From positions 1-9,581 of the forward strand of contig JAFAQI010000110.1 in NCBI GenBank assembly GCA_019246495.1: DNA of 9,581 nt, given 5' to 3'. Made by a program: the position numbers and the translations under genes. Under the pieces are notes generated by a model. The model had not been told where the DNA came from and did not search any database. It worked only from the letters and a program-made list of their open reading frames with translations. This DNA comes from Frankiales bacterium (GTDB lineage Bacteria; Actinomycetota; Actinomycetes; JAFAQI01). This document shows, piece after piece, positions 1 through 6,627 of the stretch; the stretch's first letter is position 1, and each line of letters opens with the position of its first letter.

Positions 1-2182
1 TGAACACCAGCGTCGCACCCGGGAAGATGTTGGCCCCGGTGACTGTGACGGCCACGTTGCTGGCGCCGCCACCCAGCGCGTTCGGGTTGACGTTGCTGAT
101 GCTGGGCGCCGAGGCGACGACGGTGAGGCAGCCCGGGCAGCTAGCGGTCCCGGGGAAACTGCTGTTCGACGGATTGGTCACGTTGACGTCGTAGGGACCC
201 GGCGCCACGTTGGTGAAGTTGAACGTCGCCGACAGCGAGTGGCCGTTGGCGTTGACGCTGTTCACCGTGCCCGTGATGGTGGGCAGGCCCGCCTTGGTCA
301 ACGTCACAGTGGCGCCGGAAGCGAAGTTGTTTCCGTTGACCGTCATGGTGTCCGGGTTGTCACCGGGGTCGTTCAGCGGGTTGGGGTCGCTGACGCCGCT
401 GACGCTGAGGCTGGCGACGTGGAACGCGCCGGGCGCCGTGAACGTGCCCTTGTCCGTGTCGTTGCGGACGGTGACGTCGTAGTTGCCGACCGCCGTGCCG
501 ACCGGGACCGCGACGTTGGGAACAGTGAGCGTGGTCGCGTTCGTCGGCGTCACCGCACTGTCGAACCACGGCGCCTGCGCCGGGCCGATCGTCACGTGGA
601 CGGTGTTGCCGGCGCCCGTGTTGAAGTTCGTGCCCTTGATCGTGATCGGACCAGAAGCGCTGCCCGAGGCGACGGTGTTGGGCGAGACGCTGGTGATGCC
701 CGGGCCGGCCTCGATGTTGAGGAAGCAGGAGTTCTGCGGGTTCAGTCCACCGTTGAAGATCGAGTCGTCACATGCCGCCTGGCCGCCATCGGGGTTGACG
801 AGGGCAACGGGGATCTTGGACGTGACGGGAGTGTTCTGCGCGATGCTGAGCACCGCGCTCACCGCACCGCCGGACGCCGACTGGCTGGGGCCGACGGTCA
901 CGCCCGTGGGCAGGCCGCTGGGGAACACGATCCGGGTGAAGCCGGTGCCGGTGCCACTGCCCGCTGTGAACGGTGCGCCACTCTTGTCGGTCACCGTCAG
1001 GTGGACGAGCTGCGCACCGACGCCGTACGCGCTCTTGCTCGAGTCGCCGTAGGTGATCGCGTTGGGGTTCGGCGGCGCGTTGACCGGGAACGGCACCGCG
1101 GCACTGCTCGTGTGCAGCGTCGAGTCGAAGACGGTGACGGTCCAGGCACCGGTGGTCGTGACGCCGGTCGTGTCGACGCCGGTGAGCGTGATCGCCTGGT
1201 TGCCGCCGCCGACGTTCACCGGCGCCGACTCTGACTTGTAGGTGATCGCGCCGGAGTTGCTGCTCGGTCCGTGGAAGGCCACCGCGAGCAGGTCGGTGGT
1301 CGAGAAGTTGGTGCCGGTGACAACGACCGTGGCGTTGGTCGCGCCCTGGCCGATCTCGTTGGTGTTGTTGGGCGAGGTGAGCACAGAGCTGACGACGGGC
1401 CGAGGGCCGATGGTCAGGCAGCCGGCGCAGAGCCCGGTCTTGCCGTCGGTGTTGGTGACGAGCACGTCATCGACGTGCGCGACCGCGGTGCTCACGACGC
1501 CCGCGCGCATCGTGATGGCCGTGGGGGTCGTCGACGTCGGCGCGCTGTTGCCGTTGCTGTCGACGGTTTGGGTGAGCGTGACGTCCGGGTCGACGGTGTC
1601 GGTGCCGTGCTTGAGGATCGCGACCGTGGGGCCGCCACACGCCGAGCCGGTGCTGGTGACGCAGGGCACATAACCCGTGCCGGAGCTCAGCGCCACACCC
1701 TTGGTGAAGTGCTGCCCGGAGATGACGAACGGCTGGTAGAGGGCTGCGCCGCCAAGAGCCGCGGGCGACACGGAGCTGACCGTCGGGTGGAAGGCGACGA
1801 TCGTGAAGCACGAGGTGCACTGGTCGGACCAGGTCTGCGTGTTGGCCTGGCCGATGTTCACGTCGTAGGCGCCGGGGTTGGCGTTCGACAGGTCGAACGT
1901 CGCGACGACATGGCCGTTGCTGTCGACCGACGAGCTCGAGTCGTCGATGGTGTCGGAGGAGTCGGCATGCCGGACCAGCTGGACGTCCGGACCGACCGGG
2001 GACGGCGGGTAGGGCGTCGACGTCCCGAAGACGGCCGTGTGGCTGCCTTCGTTGAGCACCGGCGAACCGGAGATCACCGAGGCGCTGCCCGCGGCCCACG
2101 AAGCGGTCGGCAGGCCGGTCGCGACGACGACGGCGGTTGCGCCCACGGCAATGGCGCGCGCAAGGATGTTTCGAGCATTCAT
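1..2182 (-). CDS. Secreted IPT/TIG-repeat surface protein, C-terminus cut by window edge
   Basis: The frame is open from an ATG at 2182 to the window edge: 727 codons without a stop. Residues 1-30 look like a Sec signal peptide: Arg at 4 and 9, a hydrophobic stretch at 10-24, and a likely signal peptidase I site after S28-W29-A30. The mature chain is rich in Thr, Ser, Val, Gly and Asn. It contains IPT/TIG-like immunoglobulin folds, recognisable by openings such as SSVSPAALGG (136-145), SSVLTSPN (265-272), TSVSPNTVAS (497-506), SGVSDPNPL (595-603) and SNVNPNALGG (696-705), each followed by a V.G.NF-type strand. Residues 370-490 resemble a different Ig-like module. The sequence has ten cysteines, six of them in three CxxC motifs (122/125, 252/255, 682/685). 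No anchor or enzymatic domain is visible, but the C-terminus is missing. It is probably exported and adhesive or structural; its ligand is unknown. The start is supported by the signal peptide and a GGGA sequence 9 nt upstream. Confidence 0.9.
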   Translation of the reverse strand, partial: MNARNILARAIAVGATAVVVATGLPTASWAAGSASVISGSPVLNEGSHTAVFGTSTPYPPSPVGPDVQLVRHADSSDTIDDSSSSVDSNGHVVATFDLSNANPGAYDVNIGQANTQTWSDQCTSCFTIVAFHPTVSSVSPAALGGAALYQPFVISGQHFTKGVALSSGTGYVPCVTSTGSACGGPTVAILKHGTDTVDPDVTLTQTVDSNGNSAPTSTTPTAITMRAGVVSTAVAHVDDVLVTNTDGKTGLCAGCLTIGPRPVVSSVLTSPNNTNEIGQGATNATVVVTGTNFSTTDLLAVAFHGPSSNSGAITYKSESAPVNVGGGNQAITLTGVDTTGVTTTGAWTVTVFDSTLHTSSAAVPFPVNAPPNPNAITYGDSSKSAYGVGAQLVHLTVTDKSGAPFTAGSGTGTGFTRIVFPSGLPTGVTVGPSQSASGGAVSAVLSIAQNTPVTSKIPVALVNPDGGQAACDDSIFNGGLNPQNSCFLNIEAGPGITSVSPNTVASGSASGPITIKGTNFNTGAGNTVHVTIGPAQAPWFDSAVTPTNATTLTVPNVAVPVGTAVGNYDVTVRNDTDKGTFTAPGAFHVASLSVSGVSDPNPLNDPGDNPDTMTVNGNNFASGATVTLTKAGLPTITGTVNSVNANGHSLSATFNFTNVAPGPYDVNVTNPSNSSFPGTASCPGCLTVVASAPSISNVNPNALGGGASNVAVTVTGANIFPGATLVF

Positions 2183-2309
2183 GTGTCCGAGTCCCATCGG
2201 CTCTTCGTGCTACCCCCGTCGGCCGAAAGACCGACCACGGAAGCGACGATAAGACCCAGCGACGTCCTAGGTGTCCGTTTCCGGACAACCAGGCGCTGGG
2301 GTTCGCCGC
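2183..2309 (-). promoter_or_regulatory. Structured 5' leader of the TIG-repeat protein gene
   Basis: This 127-bp gap lies between the ribF stop and the TIG-protein start. On the transcribed strand it contains a 7-bp stem with a TTTC loop (2218-2235, one G-U pair). A second short stem, CCGA/TCGG (2187-2200), has a loop that carries the only Shine-Dalgarno-like sequence, GGGA. A direct repeat, CGTCGCT, occurs at 2258-2264 and 2242-2248 with a 16-bp period. I found no convincing -35/-10 pair; TTATCG (about 2247-2252) is a weak -10 candidate. The arrangement could allow control of translation by exposing or hiding the ribosome site, but that is inference. I could not match it to a known riboswitch class. 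Confidence 0.35.
2272..2287 (-). terminator. Short hairpin downstream of ribF, weak terminator candidate
   Basis: A perfect 6-bp inverted repeat TGTCCG/CGGACA with a 4-nt loop lies 22 bp after the ribF stop codon. No T-run follows it in the direction of transcription, so it is not a standard intrinsic terminator. It may be a 3'-end stabilising hairpin, or part of the leader of the next gene. Confidence 0.25.
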
Positions 2310-3233
2310 TTAACGGACAATTCGCCGCACGTCGTCGACGTCCTGCCGCATCTGGGACACCAGTTCATCGACGCTGTCGAAGCGGACCATGCCTCGGAGC
2401 CACGTCGTGAACTCAACGGCGACGTGCTCGCCGTAGAGGTCGAGGTCGACGTCGAGCGCGTAGGCCTCGACGCGGCGTTCGGTGCCGTCGAACGTGGGGT
2501 TGGTGCCGACCGAGATCGCTGCCGGGAGGCGCGTGCCGTCGGCGCGGACGAGCCAGCCGGCATAGACGCCGTCGGCCGGCACGGCCATCTCCTCGCGCAC
2601 CTCGACGTTGGCCGTGGGGTAGCCCATCGGTCGGCCTCGGCCGTTGCCGCGCACGACCGGCCCGTCGACCGTGTAGGCCCGCCCGAGCGCGACGGCCGCG
2701 TCAGCGACCTCACCGGCGGCGATCCGTTCGCGGATCCAGGTGGAGGAGTACGGCGCGGAGTCGCCGGTCAGCAATGGCGCGGATTCGACGGTGAACCCGT
2801 GCTCGTCGCCGAGCTTGGTCAGCAGGTCGACGTCGCCGGACTGCCGGTGGCCGAACCGAAAGTTCTGCCCGACGACGACGTGAGCGGTGTGCAACCGGTC
2901 GACGAGGAGCCGTTGGACGAACTCCTCGGGAGTCCACTCGGACACTTCGCGGGTGAACGGCAGCACCAGCATGCCGTCGACACCGGCGTCGGTGAGCAGC
3001 CGCGCCCGCGCGGCGAGGCTGCCCAGCATGAGCGGGACCGGCCGGCCGACGACCTTTGCCGGATGCGGGTCGAAGGTGACCACGACGCTCTGCATCTGGC
3101 GTTCACCGGCGAGTGTGACCGCCCGGTCGATGATCGTGCGGTGGCCGCGGTGCACACCGTCGAAGACACCGATGCACACCACGCTGGGTCCCCAGCCAGG
3201 CGGGACCTGCTCGAGCGAGCTCCAGCGCAGCAC
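2310..3233 (-). CDS. ribF: Bifunctional riboflavin kinase / FAD synthetase
   Basis: This 307-residue enzyme makes FMN from riboflavin and ATP, then FAD from FMN and ATP, in the cytoplasm. The N-terminal adenylyltransferase half shows GVFDGVHRGH (22-31), TFDPHP (53-58), VVGQNFRFGH (120-129) and SSTWIRE (163-169), the standard motifs of this nucleotidyltransferase family. The C-terminal riboflavin kinase half shows the GRGRPMGYPTANV segment (198-210), GVYAGW (222-227) and SVGTNPTF (241-248). Its length is normal. The start is GTG at 3233; no ATG lies nearby and the Shine-Dalgarno match is poor. The gene begins 26 bp after the padR stop, so it may depend on transcription from upstream. In many actinobacteria ribF follows truB directly and precedes rpsO. 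Here a regulator pair is inserted upstream and an exported protein follows. Confidence 0.96.
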   Translation of the reverse strand: MLRWSSLEQVPPGWGPSVVCIGVFDGVHRGHRTIIDRAVTLAGERQMQSVVVTFDPHPAKVVGRPVPLMLGSLAARARLLTDAGVDGMLVLPFTREVSEWTPEEFVQRLLVDRLHTAHVVVGQNFRFGHRQSGDVDLLTKLGDEHGFTVESAPLLTGDSAPYSSTWIRERIAAGEVADAAVALGRAYTVDGPVVRGNGRGRPMGYPTANVEVREEMAVPADGVYAGWLVRADGTRLPAAISVGTNPTFDGTERRVEAYALDVDLDLYGEHVAVEFTTWLRGMVRFDSVDELVSQMRQDVDDVRRIVR

Positions 3234-3259
3234 TGGACCACTGTAAGGAGCCGGACGGC

Positions 3260-3853
3260 TCAGCCGGTCGCATCACCGTCGGCGAGGACGGCCAAGGCTT
3301 CCTTGCGCAGCTTGCGCACCAGCGTGACGACCCGGTCGACGACGGCGTCATCCGCCTGCGCAGCCCGCGCGAGGAGGTCCGCCCGCAACCGCTCCAGCTC
3401 CACCGTGAGCTCCACCGGCCTGAGTCCGGCGGAGCCGGCCCGGCGTACCTCCGAGCGCACTTCCCGGCGTACGTCGCGTGCCGCCTGCTTGAGCTCCGCA
3501 CGCAGATCGCGCACCGACGCCCGCACCTGCTCCCGCACGTCCTGCGCCATCGCGGCAACCGACTTCGACAGGTCCGCCTCGAGGGTCGACAGCGCCTCGG
3601 CCTGCCGCTCCAGCTCCGCGCGCCCGGCGTCGGTCAGCGAGTAGACCTTGCGTCCCTCTTGCTGCTCGTGCTGCACAAGACCTTCGGCCTCCAGGCGGGC
3701 GAGGCGCGGATAGACCGTGCCGGCCGACGGCGCGTAGAGACCGAGGAAGCGGTCCTCGAGCAGGCTGATGACCTCGTAGCCATGCCGCGGTGACTCGCCG
3801 AGCAGCTTCAGCAGATAGAGCCGCAGCGCACCGTGGCGGAAGACGGTCGTCAT
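3260..3853 (-). CDS. PadR-family transcriptional regulator with long helical C-terminal tail
   Basis: This 197-residue protein has the PadR winged helix-turn-helix in residues 1-85. Diagnostic stretches are HGYEVISLLEDRF (24-36), PSAGTVYPRLARLEAEGLV (42-60) and GRKVYSLTDAGRAEL (67-81). After it, residues 86-190 form a long, highly charged, helix-prone region with many Arg, Glu, Ala and Leu residues. This region is probably a coiled-coil dimerisation or effector part and is longer than in compact PadR proteins. The ATG overlaps the stop of the upstream DUF4097 gene as ATGA, which indicates translational coupling. PadR proteins are usually repressors of their own operon and of an adjacent gene. 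The elements near 4658-4722 are the likely binding sites, but this is inferred from position. No effector can be deduced. Confidence 0.93.
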   Translation of the reverse strand: MTTVFRHGALRLYLLKLLGESPRHGYEVISLLEDRFLGLYAPSAGTVYPRLARLEAEGLVQHEQQEGRKVYSLTDAGRAELERQAEALSTLEADLSKSVAAMAQDVREQVRASVRDLRAELKQAARDVRREVRSEVRRAGSAGLRPVELTVELERLRADLLARAAQADDAVVDRVVTLVRKLRKEALAVLADGDATG

Positions 3854-4641
3854 CGCGACAGCAGGGCGAACCGCCCCGACACCGTGCGGCCGTGCAGCAT
3901 CCCGGCTCCGTCGCCGACCGACCCGGACAGCACCCGCGAACCTGGCCGCTTTCGCAGCGTCATGCCGTCGAAGGAGCAGGTGAGGTCTCCCGACGTGGAC
4001 GACACTTCGACCTGCGCTCCGGCGTCACCGGGCATGCGGACGGTGACGTCGCCCGAGACGGTGGTGACGTCGACGTCGACGGGCGCGGCGTCGGGCAACA
4101 GGTCGAGCGCCATGTCGCCGGACACACTGTGCGCCTGCACCCGACGTCCGGTCGCACCCACCAGCGTGAGGCCGCCGGACACGGTCTTCAGCGACAGCCG
4201 GCCGTCGAGGGCGCGGCCCTCGACATCGCCGGAGACCGACTCGACCTCGACCGCGCCGGTGACCTCGTCGAGTACGACGTCACCCGACACGCATCGAACG
4301 CTCACCCGCCCGGCGAGACCGGCGACAACGGCACTCGCCGAGACGACGCCGACGTTGGCGGCACAGTCGATGGGCACGGCGACCGACACGACAGCGCGCC
4401 GCCGCTCGGTCCGCAGCCAGCCGAGGATGCCGTCCCAGGACAGGCGCTCGTGCCGGATCGTCAGCACGCCGTCCTCGATCGTCACGATCAACGGGTCATG
4501 GTCGATCTCGGTGACCTCGACACGCGCCGTGTCAGCGTCGGTCGGCACGAGGTCGACATGCCCCGCCACCAGTCGCACGTTGACCTCGCGCACCGGCTCG
4601 TCGATGTCGATGGCCATCGGCTGCTCGACCGTCCACTCCAT
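3850..4641 (-). CDS. DUF4097 beta-repeat (putative adhesin-like) protein, cytoplasmic by sequence
   Basis: This 263-residue protein carries a ladder of short beta repeats. The motif VSG or TSG occurs at residues 118-120, 136-138, 154-156, 173-175, 195-197, 216-218 and 254-256, spaced mostly 18-22 residues apart and usually followed by D and a hydrophobic pair. This is the signature of DUF4097-type proteins, which likely fold as a stacked beta solenoid. There is no signal peptide and no membrane segment, so despite the 'adhesin' label of the family it looks intracellular. The function is unknown. The ATG at 4641 has a good Shine-Dalgarno, GGGGAG (4649-4654), 7 nt upstream. Its stop overlaps the padR start. 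The pair DUF4097 plus PadR suggests that the protein is made only when the repressor is relieved, perhaps as a partner or effector sensor of PadR; that part is speculation. Confidence 0.85.
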   Translation of the reverse strand: MEWTVEQPMAIDIDEPVREVNVRLVAGHVDLVPTDADTARVEVTEIDHDPLIVTIEDGVLTIRHERLSWDGILGWLRTERRRAVVSVAVPIDCAANVGVVSASAVVAGLAGRVSVRCVSGDVVLDEVTGAVEVESVSGDVEGRALDGRLSLKTVSGGLTLVGATGRRVQAHSVSGDMALDLLPDAAPVDVDVTTVSGDVTVRMPGDAGAQVEVSSTSGDLTCSFDGMTLRKRPGSRVLSGSVGDGAGMLHGRTVSGRFALLSR

Positions 4642-4657
4642 GGCGCCGCTCCCCAGT

Positions 4658-4722
4658 CGCGATACATCGTGTGTGGCGACTCACGCTATATCGCGTCTGT
4701 CAGCCGGTCAAGACATATCGCG
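4658..4722 (-). promoter_or_regulatory. Three CGCGATA-type elements, candidate PadR operator
   Basis: Three related sequences lie here. CGCGATACAT is on the plus strand at 4658-4667. The near-palindrome CGCTATATCGCG is at 4684-4695 (10 of 12 positions symmetric). ACATATCGCG is at 4713-4722, whose complement is CGCGATATGT. Their centres are about 27 bp apart. The first lies in the 5' leader next to the ribosome site, the second overlaps the presumed -10 box, and the third lies inside the last truB codons upstream of the -35 box. This is a typical repression layout. Assignment to the PadR encoded downstream is inference from proximity. Confidence 0.55.
4683..4711 (-). promoter_or_regulatory. 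Sigma-70-like promoter for the DUF4097-padR module
   Basis: On the minus strand TTGACC (4706-4711) is followed after 17 bp by TAGCGT (4683-4688). An alternative -10, TATAGC, would give 15 bp spacing. The -35 box overlaps the truB stop codon (4708-4710). The gap to the DUF4097 start leaves about 40 nt, enough for a short leader with its Shine-Dalgarno. The -35 match is good and the -10 match is weak, as is common in high-GC actinobacteria. Confidence 0.45.
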
Positions 4723-5595
4723 TTCAGCCGGAAACACCACAGCCGGGCGCACCGCGTCGTCCCGCTCCTCGACCAGCGCGACGAGCGTGCCGTCCGGCGC
4801 GATGACCGCGACCGGCCCGGCCGCCAGGCCCGCCGGTGCCAGCCGCTGGCCCAGTCCGAGCCGCCGTGCCTGCTCGGCGTCGGCCTCCCAGACGGCGAAC
4901 GCGCGGCGCGCGACGTCGGCCATCGGCAACGGCTCGAGCTGCTCGGCCAGCGCATCGAGCGAGCGCGCCTCTGCGATGTCGAAGGCCCCCACCCGCGTCC
5001 GGCGTAGCGCGGTCAGATGCCCGCCGACACCCAACACAGCACCCAGGTCGCGAGCCAGCGCGCGCACGTAGGTTCCCGTCGAGCACTCGACGAGCACGTC
5101 GAGGTCCGCGCCGTCGCGCGCGAGGACCTCGAACCGCTGCACCGTCACCGAGCGCGCGGGCAGCTCGACGTCCTCGCCGCGCCGGACCCGCTTGTAGGCC
5201 CGCTCCCCCGCGACTTTCACCGCCGAGACGGTGGCCGGCACCTGCTCGATGTCACCGGTCAGCGAACGCATCGCTGCGGCTACATCCGCATCAGCGACGT
5301 CGGCTGCACCGTCGACCGTGTCGACGACCTCGCCTTCGGCGTCGTCGGTGGTCGTCGTGACGCCGAGCCGGATCGTTGCGAGGTAGGTCTTGTCATGACC
5401 CGCGAGGTGCCCGAGCAGCCGCGTCGCCCGGCCGATGCCGACGAGCAGCACGCCGGTGGCCATCGGGTCGAGCGTTCCGGCATGGCCCACCCGGCGAGTG
5501 CCGGCCAACCGCCGGACCCGCGCGACCACATCGTGCGACGTCATGCCCGCGTCCTTGTCGACGACGAGCAGACCGTCGGGCGCGGCAGCGGTCAT
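4708..5595 (-). CDS. truB: tRNA pseudouridine(55) synthase TruB
   Basis: This 295-residue enzyme converts U55 in the T loop of tRNAs to pseudouridine. The catalytic motif GHAGTLDPMATGVL spans 37-50, with the nucleophilic Asp at 43. Further family motifs are KTYLATIRLG (69-78), QVPATVSAVKVAGERAYKRV (118-137), CSTGTYVRALARDLG (171-185) and HLTALRRTRVGAF (193-205). The region after about 225 is the actinobacterial C-terminal domain. The ATG at 5595 lies 3 bp after the stop of the DHH phosphoesterase gene and has no strong Shine-Dalgarno, so it is probably translated by coupling. Its last codons contain one of the candidate operator elements and its stop codon overlaps the -35 box of the next transcription unit. 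Confidence 0.97.
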   Translation of the reverse strand: MTAAAPDGLLVVDKDAGMTSHDVVARVRRLAGTRRVGHAGTLDPMATGVLLVGIGRATRLLGHLAGHDKTYLATIRLGVTTTTDDAEGEVVDTVDGAADVADADVAAAMRSLTGDIEQVPATVSAVKVAGERAYKRVRRGEDVELPARSVTVQRFEVLARDGADLDVLVECSTGTYVRALARDLGAVLGVGGHLTALRRTRVGAFDIAEARSLDALAEQLEPLPMADVARRAFAVWEADAEQARRLGLGQRLAPAGLAAGPVAVIAPDGTLVALVEERDDAVRPAVVFPAERDMS

Positions 5596-5598
5596 CGC

Positions 5599-6627
5599 TC
5601 AGCCGGTCGGCGGCGCGTCGTCGAGCGCGGTGCGCAGCCTCGCCATCGTGACGTCGAGTTCGTCGTACGACGTGAAGCCGGCCGCGAGGCGATGGCCACC
5701 GCCGCCGAGCGATGCGCAGGCGGCGCCGACGTCGACCGCACCGCGCGACCGTATCGACACCCGGAACCGATCGCCGTCCTGCTTGCACACGACCGCGACG
5801 TCGGCCTCCCGCGCGGACCGCACGACGTCGATGACCGGTTCGACCTCGTCGAGACCGATCCCGGCGGCGGCGAGGTCGGCGGACTCGATCCACGTCCACG
5901 CCATCCCGAAACCACGCGCGGCATGGGGCTCCAGCGCGACTCGCGCAAGCGCCGACGCCAGCACCCGCTGGAAGCCGAACGGGCGGCTCCCCCACAGTTG
6001 CTGCGCAACGACGTCGGGCCTCGCGCCCGCCGCGAGCAACCGCGCAGCGAGCCGATGCACCGAAGGCGTCGTCACCGAGTGCTGGAACGACCCCGTGTCA
6101 GTGACGAGCCCGACGTAGAGAAGCGTCGCGGACACCTCGTCAAGCTCTGCGCCCAGCCGGCGAATCAGCTCCGCGACGACAACCGCCGTCGCGGCGCACG
6201 CAGAGTCGACGAGCTGCACTCCGGGCAATGCTGCCGACTCGGGTGCGTGGGCGTGATGGTCGATGACGACGACCTCCGTCGCGCGTTCCGGCAGCGCGCC
6301 GAGCACGCCGAGCCGGTCCCGGCTCGACGTGTCCAGCACGACCAGCACACCGAGCGGATCGGCAACGTCCGGCGGCGCAACGGCGGCGTCGATGCCCGGC
6401 AGCCACCGATACGGCGCTGGCACGTCCCACGGCTCGTCGCCCCACGTGGACGTGACGGTTACGCCGGCCCGCTTAAGCACGTGCGCAAGCGCAAGCATCG
6501 ACCCGAGCGCGTCACCGTCGGGTGCGACGTGACAGACCAACGTGACCTGTCGGGCCGAGCTGAGGACACGCACCGCTGCGTCCCACTCATCGCCGCTGAT
6601 GCGCAGGCTGTCCGTCTCGACGGTCAC
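5599..6627 (-). CDS. nrnA: DHH/DHHA1 phosphoesterase (NrnA-like oligoribonuclease / pAp phosphatase)
   Basis: This 342-residue metal-dependent phosphoesterase has the DHH catalytic motifs in order: HVAPDGDALGS (33-43), VLDT with Asp99, IDHH (122-125) and TDTGSF (176-181). The C-terminal DHHA1 substrate-binding domain ends with the glycine-rich GGGGHRLAAG (308-317). In characterised relatives, including the mycobacterial one, the family degrades RNA dinucleotides and short oligomers, dephosphorylates 3'-phosphoadenosine 5'-phosphate, and in some cases hydrolyses linear or cyclic dinucleotides. Which of these applies here cannot be read from sequence. No membrane or sensory domain is present, so it is not of the GdpP type. 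The GTG start overlaps the rbfA stop as GTGA. A GAGGA sequence abuts the start too closely to be ideal, so coupling to rbfA is likely. Position between rbfA and truB is common in actinobacteria. Confidence 0.93.
   Translation of the reverse strand: MTVETDSLRISGDEWDAAVRVLSSARQVTLVCHVAPDGDALGSMLALAHVLKRAGVTVTSTWGDEPWDVPAPYRWLPGIDAAVAPPDVADPLGVLVVLDTSSRDRLGVLGALPERATEVVVIDHHAHAPESAALPGVQLVDSACAATAVVVAELIRRLGAELDEVSATLLYVGLVTDTGSFQHSVTTPSVHRLAARLLAAGARPDVVAQQLWGSRPFGFQRVLASALARVALEPHAARGFGMAWTWIESADLAAAGIGLDEVEPVIDVVRSAREADVAVVCKQDGDRFRVSIRSRGAVDVGAACASLGGGGHRLAAGFTSYDELDVTMARLRTALDDAPPTG

Noticed and set aside
239..1673. Several plus-strand open frames opposite the TIG-repeat gene
   Set aside because: The minus-strand frame is open over the whole stretch, has a signal peptide and Ig-like repeats, and explains the region. 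The plus-strand products are low-complexity mirror sequences.
2183..2270. Cyclic di-GMP class I riboswitch in the TIG-protein leader
   Set aside because: A tetraloop stem followed by a purine-rich stretch recalls that class, but the diagnostic GCAAACC and GACGCAAAGCC segments are absent.
1467..2288. Minus-strand open frame of 273 codons overlapping the TIG-protein start
   Set aside because: It is in another frame of the same strand. Its product is Arg-rich without recognisable features, while the frame starting at 2182 has a signal peptide and repeats.
3248..3261. Inverted repeat GAGCCG/CGGCTC at the padR stop as a terminator
   Set aside because: The loop would be only 2 nt for the full stem, or 4 nt for a shorter one, no T-run follows, and ribF begins 15 bp later. 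It may be chance in GC-rich DNA.
2271..3644. Long plus-strand open frame of 457 codons opposite ribF and padR
   Set aside because: It runs antisense to two genes with clear family motifs and is rich in Arg, Asp, His and Val in the pattern expected from reading high-GC codons backwards. No family is recognisable.
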